From the NCBI GenBank assembly GCA_964492845.1, contig CAZBMZ010000006.1, positions 124,001-188,000 of the forward strand: 64,000 nucleotides of DNA. The letters run 5' to 3'. The position numbers were made by a program, and so were the translations under genes. The notes below the pieces were generated by a model, which saw only the letters and a program-made list of their open reading frames with translations, made no database searches and was not told the origin of the DNA. Source of the stretch: JADJPF01 sp964492845. GTDB lineage: Bacteria > Acidobacteriota > Blastocatellia > Chloracidobacteriales > JADJPF01. This document shows positions 54,546 through 63,198 of the stretch, in pieces. Every line of letters starts with the position of its first letter. Within the stretch, counting starts at the first letter, position 1.

Positions 54546-57315
54546 GTCTTAACCCGCAGCGCGCCACGTCAATGATTCTTACCAATGTTGCGATAATGCC
54601 ATTGACGAAAGCGAATAAGTCTATGTCTTAACCCGCAGCGCGCCACGTCAATGATTCTTACAATCTCTCCACTATCTCCATAGACTCATCAAATCCATAT
54701 AGTCTTAACCCGCAGCGCGCCACGTCAATGATTCTTACAGGAATTAGCAACTAAAGAATGTCGAACAATGTCGTCTCAAGTCTTAACCCGCAGCGCGCCA
54801 CGTCAATGATTCTTACCTGAATATAAATTAACAAAGAGGTGAGTTATGAATAAAAGAGTCTTAACCCGCAGCGCGCCACGTCAATGATTCTTACCAGCTT
54901 GCTGTAAAGAATCTGAGATCCTTAACCAAGGTTTGTCTTAACCCGCAGCGCGCCACGTCAATGATTCTTACTGATTGCCTTGATCGCAATTGGGACGGTT
55001 CCGATTTTCGCGGGTCTTAACCCGCAGCGCGCCACGTCAATGATTCTTACTAATAATCCTCATTTTGAATGGGAACTAAAGATTAGTAAAGTCTTAACCC
55101 GCAGCGCGCCACGTCAATGATTCTTACTATATCAAAAAACGGGCCGAACGGGCCGCTTGTTTTAGTTTGTCTTAACCCGCAGCACGCCACGTCAATGATT
55201 CTTACCGGCTAGTTTTATATTGTTTTTCTAGCGCAAGTAATTCTGTCTTAACCCGCAGCGCGCCACGTCAATGATTCTTACGCAAACGATAACTTGAAAC
55301 ACATTAGATTGCACCCCGCTTATGAGTCTTAACCCGCAGCGCGCCACGTCAATGATTCTTACCAACGCTTTCATCTTTGGTTAGTGTTGGCACAATTACA
55401 GTCTTAACCCGCAGCGCGCCACGTCAATGATTCTTACATGCAACATGCCAAGTAAGTAGATTAAAAAACATGGTAATAGGTCTTAACCCGCAGCGCGCCA
55501 CGTCAATGATTCTTACATCCAAGATTAACACCTTGGCAACAAAGAAAACTTATTGAGTCTTAACCCGCAGCGCGCCACGTCAATGATTCTTACAGTAAAT
55601 ATGTCAAACACGTTAGCACAACAAATATTTGAAGTCTTAACCCGCAGCGCGCCACGTCAATGATTCTTACTATTAAGTTTGAGTTCGATTGGAATGCTGA
55701 AAAATACACTGTCTTAACCCGCAGCGCGCCACGTCAATGATTCTTACTTTAGGCACTTGTCAGTTTAGTGCTTATAATGCTAAAGAGTTGTCTTAACCCG
55801 CAGCGCGCCACGTCAATGATTCTTACTGTAAGACTACATAAACACTTAACTGTTGTCTCATCAGGTGGTCTTAACCCGCAGCGCGCCACGTCAATGATTC
55901 TTACGAAACTTCTACTAATAATGTCATTATTGATCGCATAGGTCTTAACCCGCAGCGCGCCACGTCAATGATTCTTACTAACAATAATCAGGAATCTAAT
56001 CCACAATTGAATACACCTAAGTCTTAACCCGCAGCGCGCCACGTCAATGATTCTTACTTGGTATTAATGTAATGAGAACAAATGGTCGTATGTTTGGTCT
56101 TAACCCGCAGCGCGCCACGTCAATGATTCTTACTATATAGATAGCGGGATGAAATGATTCAAGTGTCATTTCCTTGTCTTAACCCGCAGCGCGCCACGTC
56201 AATGATTCTTACAAAGAATATGTTTTTTTCGACTATAGGCACATAGCTTGAGAAACGTCTTAACCCGCAGCGCGCCACGTCAATGATTCTTACAAAAAGT
56301 AATTGTAAGTAAATTACTAAAAGAATTAAGTCTTAACCCGCAGCGCGCCACGTCAATGATTCTTACTTATTAGCTACTGCGGTACGCTGTGCTACTGTTC
56401 ATTAATGTCTTAACCCGCAGCGCGCCACGTCAATGATTCTTACCCTACAACAATTGTAACGCTACAAAACTTAGATGTAATAATTGTCTTAACCCGCAGC
56501 GCGCCACGTCAATGATTCTTACCTAGAAGGTAGATATGAAGGTTATGATGAATACCTTGATGCGTCTTAACCCGCAGCGCGCCACGTCAATGATTCTTAC
56601 AAAACTATCAAAAAAAAACAAAAAAAGGTCTAGATCGTTTAGGTCTTAACCCGCAGCGCGCCACGTCAATGATTCTTACTTTCTGCTACGGGCTTCGTTT
56701 CTAGTGTTAGAGGCATGACGGTCTTAACCCGCAGCGCGCCACGTCAATGATTCTTACGATAATTTTAAGCTTTGGTGATCCCCAAATATGCGGCATAAAG
56801 TCTTAACCCGCAGCGCGCCACGTCAATGATTCTTACAGAACTATTCAAATCTATGCGTAGAATTTCTGCACCTATAGCCGGTCTTAACCCGCAGCGCGCC
56901 ACGTCAATGATTCTTACCCCCAGTATATCGATACTGCGAAAAGCACAACCTGATGTATGTCTTAACCCGCAGCGCGCCACGTCAATGATTCTTACAAAAA
57001 CATCATCATAGTAGATGATATTGAACTACATTTGCATTTAGTGTCTTAACCCGCAGCGCGCCACGTCAATGATTCTTACGCTAAGAGTTGTGTCCTTAGA
57101 TACTTAAGATGGCGTAGAAGTCTTAACCCGCAGCGCGCCACGTCAATGATTCTTACCGTTTGTAATTGATAATGATGTACATGCAAAATATCCTGAAAGG
57201 TCTTAACCCGCAGCGCGCCACGTCAATGATTCTTACTAACTCGACTAAGTTTAGGTTTATTACTTGGACGATGAAAACGTCTTAACCCGCAGCGCGCCAC
57301 GTCAATGATTCTTAC
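54546..57315 (-). CRISPR. CRISPR array, 36 repeats, no cas genes in window
   Basis: 36 copies of a 37-bp repeat. On the plus strand it begins GTCTTAACC, has GCGCGCC in the middle and ends GATTCTTAC. There are 35 different spacers, 36 to 47 bp, mean about 41. All repeats read identical except the ninth (55169-55205), which has A for G at 55184. Both terminal repeats are intact. The repeat is 54% G+C in AT-rich surroundings. A TTGACA-N17-TTTAAT promoter in the right flank points left, so transcription is probably from the minus strand. The wide spacer range would fit type III or some type I systems, but type cannot be set without cas genes. Confidence 0.98.
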
Positions 57316-57639
57316 TCCCGGGGGTTCAACTGCCGATGGATACAGGCTTAAAACCCCGTTTTGGGCTAGTCTATTAGCTTACTAGGAATTGTACGACGTG
57401 AAAACGCTAAGATTAAAACATACGATTCCTTGCTTGTCAAGGAAAATAAATGACTTATTGATTTGGGCTAGTCTCGATTTTCCTAACAAGATGTTGCACC
57501 TCCATAAAATATAGCTTAACTCCTTTGTCTACAACATCTGTAGACACACCATTCTTTAGCATTTTTTGTTTACGCTACGTAAAAATACTTTATTTATAAT
57601 CTTACGTTAATAACGCTTAATTAATAAGAAAAATTTCTA
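57316..57639 (-). promoter_or_regulatory. Putative CRISPR leader region
   Basis: 324 bp without a gene between the array and the helicase stop codon. It holds a minus-strand promoter (57412-57440), a 13-bp direct repeat TTTGGGCTAGTCT at 57360-57372 and 57462-57474 flanking that promoter, a hairpin TTCCTTG/CAAGGAA (57426-57444), an inverted repeat GTCTACA-N5-TGTAGAC (57527-57545) and a palindrome TTTACG-CTA-CGTAAA (57569-57583). The opposite flank of the array is only 91 bp. Confidence 0.6.
57412..57440 (-). promoter_or_regulatory. Sigma-70-like promoter reading into the CRISPR array
   Basis: On the minus strand: TTGACA at 57440-57435 (6/6 consensus), a 17-bp spacer, and TTTAAT at 57417-57412 (5/6 consensus). 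Transcription would begin near 57405, about 90 bases before the first repeat encountered (57315). Confidence 0.65.
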
Positions 57640-59283
57640 CTAATCTTCAACAGGTGGACGACGAATTAAATTAATTGCTTGGTAAGCTGTTTCTGATAGT
57701 TCTGGAAATGTGGCAGTTAAAGATGTTAATTGACTTAATAAGTCTGATGTACGTAAAATTAAGCGTACAATATCGCCTTCATCAGCATAAACTTCTTCAA
57801 AGAGTTCTTGCCAATCAATTTTACCTTCGGCCCATCGCCAAAGAAGTCGTCCTGCATCACCATCTAGAATAATAGGGAAATATAGACCAACACGGTCTTG
57901 TAATTGGGAAATTGTTTTAGCTAATTTTACTGCATTCTTGAAAGGTAAAAAGATATCCTCTTCGCCTTCTTGATATTCAACTTCTATTTGCCGGTCGCCG
58001 GCGGATAATGCCCCGACAAGTGCGGCTAAGAGTCTTGGGTTATTAGTCTTAAAATAATTGGTTTTTACAAGTTCAGCTAAAAATAAAGAATTCTCTACGT
58101 GTAATTTAGCTGCCCAAATACCGTCTTTAGTGGGCTGCCAGTCAACATTTAGATATTCAAAGGTTTGTAGCAACCTAGCGCATTCTTCAAAACGTTCCCA
58201 TAAACCATGCTCTAAATCGTGTAGTCTATATTTTAATTCTTCTGCACGCTGGGTTTGCTCTTGTAGAACGCTTACACGTTCATCACAAATATTTATTTGT
58301 GGACACATTAAACAGGGAAGTGATTCTAGTTGGGGTAGGATTTGAGAAAGTTTATTTTCTGCTTTTGCTAATAATGCTGGGGTGTCGGTTTCTATTTCTG
58401 CTGCTAGCTCATGTTTTATATTACGCCTTAATGTCTTGATAGATTTACGTAGCTTTTGTGTTTGTTCTTCTAGCAAATCAAATTCTTGCCAGGTTTTAAT
58501 ACGGTCTGAGCAGGGACGAGATGATTTATCTTTATTTATTTTGTCTTCTACTTTTTTAAGACGTGAGTTTAAGTCTGCGACAGTTTTTAAGCGTTGATAG
58601 TGACCAAAACTTCGTTCAAGCAGTTCTCTAGCTGTTTCTGGGCTATGTTGCTGTAGTAAGTTTAATACCATTGTATAGTTAGGAGAAAATTGGCTAGTAA
58701 TTGGCTCAGGATCTTTTACTAGTACATCCATAATAAGGCTAATATCTTGAAATGGGCCTGGGATAAAAACAGCAAAGCCGACTTTATCCTTGCCGCGACG
58801 ACCTGCGCGGCCAGTCATTTGAGCTAATTCAAAGGCTTTTATATCGCGGTGTCCTTCGTCATCTCGTAGACTAGAGGCGGTAATTACTACTGATCTAGCA
58901 GGCATGTCAATCCCTGCTGCTAGGGTTGTGGTAGAAAAAACTGCTCGGAGTAAGCCTTTTGACATTAGTTTTTCTACTGCATGTTTCCAAGCTGGAAGAT
59001 GTCCGGCGTGATGTGGTGCAACGCCTTTATGGATGAGGGTATGAAAAAATCTATGTTCAGAAACAAATTGCTGATCTTCTGGACTAAATTGTTTGATTAT
59101 ATTAAGAATGGCTTCGCGCTGTGTTTCTGCTAGGTCTGCTAATGCGTTACCTCGTATCGAGTCTGTTGCTTCGTCACAACCTCGACGGCTACTAATAAAA
59201 ATAATGACAGGTAGTAGATTATAAGTTTCTAATGTACAAACTAGATCTTGGTAACGAGGAGCAGGAAGTAAAGATTTTTGCAA
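57640..59283 (-). CDS. HelY/Ski2-like RNA helicase, C-terminal part (separate ORF)
   Basis: 547 residues. The N-terminus starts at the RecA2 domain of a Ski2-like helicase: PVIIFISSRRGCDEA (motif IV), FSTTTLAAGIDMPARSVV (motif V), QMTGRAGRRGKD (motif VI). The C-terminal 300 residues are the helical/DSHCT-like region. It starts with TTG at 59283, with GGAG about seven bases upstream. It completes the domain 1 protein encoded at 59403-60266; the two together would make about 834 residues, near a full HelY. The CRISPR array lies 324 bp downstream on the same strand. Confidence 0.85.
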   Translation of the reverse strand: MQKSLLPAPRYQDLVCTLETYNLLPVIIFISSRRGCDEATDSIRGNALADLAETQREAILNIIKQFSPEDQQFVSEHRFFHTLIHKGVAPHHAGHLPAWKHAVEKLMSKGLLRAVFSTTTLAAGIDMPARSVVITASSLRDDEGHRDIKAFELAQMTGRAGRRGKDKVGFAVFIPGPFQDISLIMDVLVKDPEPITSQFSPNYTMVLNLLQQHSPETARELLERSFGHYQRLKTVADLNSRLKKVEDKINKDKSSRPCSDRIKTWQEFDLLEEQTQKLRKSIKTLRRNIKHELAAEIETDTPALLAKAENKLSQILPQLESLPCLMCPQINICDERVSVLQEQTQRAEELKYRLHDLEHGLWERFEECARLLQTFEYLNVDWQPTKDGIWAAKLHVENSLFLAELVKTNYFKTNNPRLLAALVGALSAGDRQIEVEYQEGEEDIFLPFKNAVKLAKTISQLQDRVGLYFPIILDGDAGRLLWRWAEGKIDWQELFEEVYADEGDIVRLILRTSDLLSQLTSLTATFPELSETAYQAINLIRRPPVED

Positions 59284-59339
59284 TATGGCTCTCCAAAAAT
59301 AAATTAACGCCCACCCGTAAACAGATGGTCTATTGTCAG

Positions 59340-59356
59340 ATGCCCCTATAGGGCAT
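59340..59356. other. Hairpin between the two helicase ORFs
   Basis: ATGCCC (59340-59345) pairs with GGGCAT (59351-59356) across a 5-base loop in the 119-bp gap between the two halves. No T run follows on the minus strand, so it need not terminate transcription. Confidence 0.4.
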
Positions 59357-59402
59357 TATAGGTCTTTATTTATTTTTCAATAACTTACAGAGTAAATTTA
59401 AA

Positions 59403-60266
59403 TTAACGATTTCTAAACTTAAAGGCTTGTCGGCCTGGTTTACGTCTAGGTCTATCTGCTGATAAAGATTTTTTAGCTTCATAAAGTGCAACAATATCTG
59501 GGTTTAGCTGATGTCCCAGGGTTGTTAAAGGAAAAAGATGTCCATCTGTATCAACAAAAGCTGTTCGCAAGGGAACTGGTCTAGTAGGGTGAAATACTAG
59601 TCTGCATTCTGTCCCACGCGCCCAACCTACCCAATCAGCCAGTTCTTCAGCATTTCCCACTGTAGCCGACAACATTAAAGCTCTTATTGTTGGAGGAGAA
59701 TAAATTATTGCTTCTTCCCAAACAACGCCCCTTTCCCGGTCTGCTAAATAATGAACTTCATCAAAAATTACTAGCCCAACATTCATTATTTCTAAATAAT
59801 TCATCGCATCATACAAAGAATTACGGTAGATTTCCGTAGTAGCTACAATTAATGGGGCATCAGGATTAATCTTACGATCCCCTGTAAGAATGCCAACTTT
59901 GTCAGATCCAAAAAGTTTAGAAAATTCTTGAAATTTATCATTAGAGAGTGCTTTTAATGGCGAGGTATACCAGGCACGATTTCCTTGTGCTAAAGCTTGT
60001 TTGATGGCTTCGGTAGCAATCCAGGTTTTTCCTGAACCTGTTGGAGCAGCTACCAAAACATCATAACCCTCTTTAGCAACAAGGTTTATGGCTTCTAACT
60101 GAAAATCATCTGGGATGAAATCTTTTGCTTCTGGTGATCCAATACCCTCAAGCAATTTTACTAATTGTTTTTGCCTTGCTGGGCTGTCGGTTAGAGAAGT
60201 TTTTTCTTCTGTTGGTTTAACTTTTAGTTCTTTACGTTTATGAAATTTTTCTTTTAATGATGACAT
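59403..60266 (-). CDS. HelY/Ski2-like RNA helicase, N-terminal ATPase part (separate ORF)
   Basis: 287 residues covering only RecA domain 1: the Q-motif-like FIPDDFQLEAI, Walker A AAPTGSGKTW, the Walker B box FDEVHYLADRERG (DEVH) and LMLSATV (motif III). It ends with a basic tail (RRKPGRQAFKFRNR) and a normal TAA, so the ATPase lacks RecA2 unless it pairs with the product of 57640-59283. 119 bases separate the two ORFs, with a small hairpin (59340-59356). Both look intact rather than decayed. Confidence 0.85.
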   Translation of the reverse strand: MSSLKEKFHKRKELKVKPTEEKTSLTDSPARQKQLVKLLEGIGSPEAKDFIPDDFQLEAINLVAKEGYDVLVAAPTGSGKTWIATEAIKQALAQGNRAWYTSPLKALSNDKFQEFSKLFGSDKVGILTGDRKINPDAPLIVATTEIYRNSLYDAMNYLEIMNVGLVIFDEVHYLADRERGVVWEEAIIYSPPTIRALMLSATVGNAEELADWVGWARGTECRLVFHPTRPVPLRTAFVDTDGHLFPLTTLGHQLNPDIVALYEAKKSLSADRPRRKPGRQAFKFRNR

Positions 60267-60284
60267 AATTTTTAGCTAAAGCTT

Positions 60285-61061
60285 TTATTTTGGAATTGCT
60301 TGATTTTCTTGATAAGGATCTTTTTCTGGTCGTTTCTGAAACATTTCTTGACTTGTAGCATAGCTCTTAAAATCTTTTGGTAGTTCAAAAAGTGACTCAT
60401 TTACTTCTAGGCGTACATCTTGAAGCTCTACTTTATCCTTAAATTGTAAAAAGTCCAAATCTTGGCGAACAATTAAACCTTGTAAGTCTTTTGCTTTCCA
60501 GATGGTTACGGTTTTAACAAAATTAGCTTCATCAAAACTAATTTTATATTTATCGCAAGCATAGCCGGAAATTTGTTCATTGCCAAGGGATTCTATTTTG
60601 ACATTTCTAGGTGCAAGTTTTGCGGCTTGTTGAAGGTAAAAAGGATCTAAGCGTAAAAACAGAGCAGAGTTACCAAAAAGTTCGCTATAACCTTGTTTGC
60701 TTGGCACCATAATATATCTTTTATCTTTGTCTGGCCGGGATATAACTGCTATATCCACACCAGTTTGTTCTGTGTCGACACGTTGCCAGTTACCTTTTTG
60801 TGAATATGTTATTGTGTTTACATAACCATTTCCTTGGGTATAAACCTGTTTTGCTGTGTAAACTTCTGGCTGACTGGCTAATAATTCTGCTAATGGAGTT
60901 TTAGCTTTTTCCTTTGCTGTTTCTTCTTTTTTTGCGTCAGTATTTTTTGCATTGTTTGTTGTTTCTTGTTGGGCAAATATTGAAACGCTTAAAGTTGCTA
61001 ACAGCAAAATAGAAAAAACAATGGTTTTGGTTAATTTGTTGTAAATAACATGGCTAAACAT
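60285..61061 (-). CDS. Secreted LolA-like / DUF4412-type protein
   Basis: 258 residues. The signal sequence ends near IFAQQ, then a Lys/Glu/Ala linker. The core has the beta-sheet pattern of LolA-like lipoprotein-sorting proteins (VNTITYSQKGNWQRVDTEQT, KYKISFDEANFVKTVTIWKA). It resembles 51112-52596 in type, but not closely. It lies 18 bases upstream of the helicase domain 1 gene on the same strand and may share its mRNA. Confidence 0.62.
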   Translation of the reverse strand: MFSHVIYNKLTKTIVFSILLLATLSVSIFAQQETTNNAKNTDAKKEETAKEKAKTPLAELLASQPEVYTAKQVYTQGNGYVNTITYSQKGNWQRVDTEQTGVDIAVISRPDKDKRYIMVPSKQGYSELFGNSALFLRLDPFYLQQAAKLAPRNVKIESLGNEQISGYACDKYKISFDEANFVKTVTIWKAKDLQGLIVRQDLDFLQFKDKVELQDVRLEVNESLFELPKDFKSYATSQEMFQKRPEKDPYQENQAIPK

Positions 61062-61131
61062 TATAAATCAATCTCCTGAAAATTTAATGGGTTTCCTAGT
61101 AATAGACTCAGCAAAAGCCAAAAGGTTGCAT

Positions 61132-62937
61132 TTATTTTAGACTGCTTACCCATTGATTAAAAATTTGTTTTTGCAGATCAGTCTTATTATCTAAGTGCTT
61201 AAGCTTATAAGTGATGTTTCCTTCTCCTGTTAAAGTTATAGGAAAATTATATAACTGGCGATTGCGAAATATGGCAACAGTAATTTTATCCCCAGGCTGA
61301 TAATTCATTAGAACTTCTGATAAGCTACTAGAGTTTACTTGAGTATTATTAATAGCTAGTAGAGTATCGCCTTTGCTTAAACCTCCTAACATAGCAGGTG
61401 AGCCAGCAGTAACATTAAGAATAGTTCCTTGTTCTTCGGGGCCAAGTCTAATACCAAGTGATACGCTTGGTTTAGTTTTATCACTCTCTGATAGAAAGGC
61501 TAACCCTACGGTGTCTAGAATTTCGCTGTAAGGGAGTTCATCACACCCAGAAATAAAGTTATCAAAAAATTTTTCAAAACTTTTTTCTGTCACTGCTTCA
61601 ATAGCTTTTTGTATACCGTTTTCAGGAACTCCTTTTTTAAGCAAAGCATAGTTTTTATAAAGATACTGCATTACATCATCTAGGGATTTTTCGTTAGCAG
61701 TTTGCTTACGGATTTGTAAATCTAGTAATAAACCTAATACTTCACCTTTATTATAAAAAGAGATTCGGCTATTTTCTCGATCGTCGGGTTGGAGCCAGTC
61801 GTTAAAACTAGCATCTTCTACACTAGTAATTAACCGACCAGGAGTATTTTGTAGTTGATTAATATTTCTTTCCACAATAGCTAAATAAGTTCGTTCATCA
61901 ATAACACCTGCTCGCTTAAGGCTTAGATCTCCATAATAGCTTGTAACACCCTCGAAAAACCAAAGTAGCTTGGTATAGGCTTCCTGGCTGTAGTCAGGAT
62001 TAAGAAATACATTTGGCATTATTCTTTTAACATTCCATGCATGAAATAGCTCATGAGCAGAAATTGAATAAAATGTTTGACGGCTAATGTCTGTAGCAAA
62101 AGCAGCAGCAGGCATTGTTATAGAAGTTGAAAATGTATGCTCAACACCATGCCAAAATGTATTAGGTAAAATATGATATAAAAACCAATAATGCTCAAAA
62201 GGTGCGCTGCCTCCAAAAAGTTTTATTTGTTCAGTAATAATTTTTCCTAGCTGTTGGCTAATTACTTCAATATCATAATCAACCTTTCCTTGAAAAGCTA
62301 AATGATATGTAGTATTACCAATAATAAATTGATGAAGCAGTAATGTAGGGCTAGCAATAGTAGGTGAATCAGCTAGTTCATCATAATTTTGAGCTAAAAA
62401 GCTATTTCCATCTTTTTTTAGTGCTGTAGCAATCTGCCAGTTTTCTGGAGTAAGAATAGTTAAGCGGCAGGCTTGATCTCGTCGGTTAACTAAGTACATA
62501 AACAAGTTAGTACCGTTAAAATAGGCTTCTTTATCGTCAAGTAGGCTAGCACCTGCATCAAGAATGTTAGCAAAATACTTATAAAACACCTTAACACGGC
62601 TAGATCTATTGGTTTTAACCTGCCAGGTAGATTTATTAACTTTTTCCCAAGTTAATGGCTCGCCCTTTTCGTTACTAACGCTAAATTCTTGAATATTACG
62701 AGCATAGTTTTGAATTAAATAGCGTCCGGGCCGCCAATTAGGTAAAGCAAAATCTAGTTTTTCTGCTCCATTAGTATCAACTTGGATAACTATTTCAAAA
62801 AGGTGGGAATTAGCTTGTTGCCAAGCGATAGTGTAATCAATCATTTTTTTTTCGGTTTGAGAAGCCAAAGTTAAAGAAGCAAGTAATAATAGTAATACTA
62901 CTTGCCCAATGGCATAAAATATTGTTTTGCCTTGCAA
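61132..62937 (-). CDS. M61 family metallopeptidase with PDZ domain
   Basis: 601 residues, exported (signal peptide about 1-26). The N-terminal beta domain is followed by a thermolysin-like catalytic domain with HELFH (His295, Glu296, His299) and the third zinc ligand Glu329 in LLWFFEGVTSYYGDL, both typical of M61. The C-terminal PDZ domain (about 490-580; LGPEEQGTILNVTAGSPAML, LLAINNTQV) binds peptide tails. Related enzymes are glycyl-type aminopeptidases; the substrate here is unknown. Confidence 0.92.
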   Translation of the reverse strand: MQGKTIFYAIGQVVLLLLLASLTLASQTEKKMIDYTIAWQQANSHLFEIVIQVDTNGAEKLDFALPNWRPGRYLIQNYARNIQEFSVSNEKGEPLTWEKVNKSTWQVKTNRSSRVKVFYKYFANILDAGASLLDDKEAYFNGTNLFMYLVNRRDQACRLTILTPENWQIATALKKDGNSFLAQNYDELADSPTIASPTLLLHQFIIGNTTYHLAFQGKVDYDIEVISQQLGKIITEQIKLFGGSAPFEHYWFLYHILPNTFWHGVEHTFSTSITMPAAAFATDISRQTFYSISAHELFHAWNVKRIMPNVFLNPDYSQEAYTKLLWFFEGVTSYYGDLSLKRAGVIDERTYLAIVERNINQLQNTPGRLITSVEDASFNDWLQPDDRENSRISFYNKGEVLGLLLDLQIRKQTANEKSLDDVMQYLYKNYALLKKGVPENGIQKAIEAVTEKSFEKFFDNFISGCDELPYSEILDTVGLAFLSESDKTKPSVSLGIRLGPEEQGTILNVTAGSPAMLGGLSKGDTLLAINNTQVNSSSLSEVLMNYQPGDKITVAIFRNRQLYNFPITLTGEGNITYKLKHLDNKTDLQKQIFNQWVSSLK

Positions 62938-62979
62938 GACAGATGTTCTCCTGTACGCTTTAGGGTATGTACTACACGA

Positions 62980-62999
62980 AATGGTATAGAATGGTATAG
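62980..62999. repeat. Tandem 10-bp repeat in divergent promoter region
   Basis: AATGGTATAG is repeated exactly at 62980-62989 and 62990-62999, between the divergent M61 and FecR genes. The TATAGAAT and TATAGCAT segments could serve as -10 elements. Confidence 0.4.
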
Positions 63000-63198
63000 C
63001 ATTTTAGCATCAGGATTGTATTAAGTTGAGTGTATTTTGGCATTTTACCTATGGCATAAGATTTGCTGAACGGGGAAGCAATCAATCCAAGTAATAATTT
63101 AGTTAAAATTACTGGTATTAAAATAACAATCGTAAGTTAGGGATAAACCAAAAACAGTTGTGTTAACAGGGAGAAGACTCCCATTAAGGAGAGAGGCC

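Noticed and set aside
56765..57011. Open frames on both strands across CRISPR repeats (repeated VARCGLR and NPQRATSMILT)
   Set aside because: They are translations of the repeat unit joined by open spacers, not genes.
57317..57340. GGGGGTTCAAC resembling a tRNA T-arm
   Set aside because: The flanking bases do not form a 5-bp T stem, and no acceptor or anticodon arm is found.
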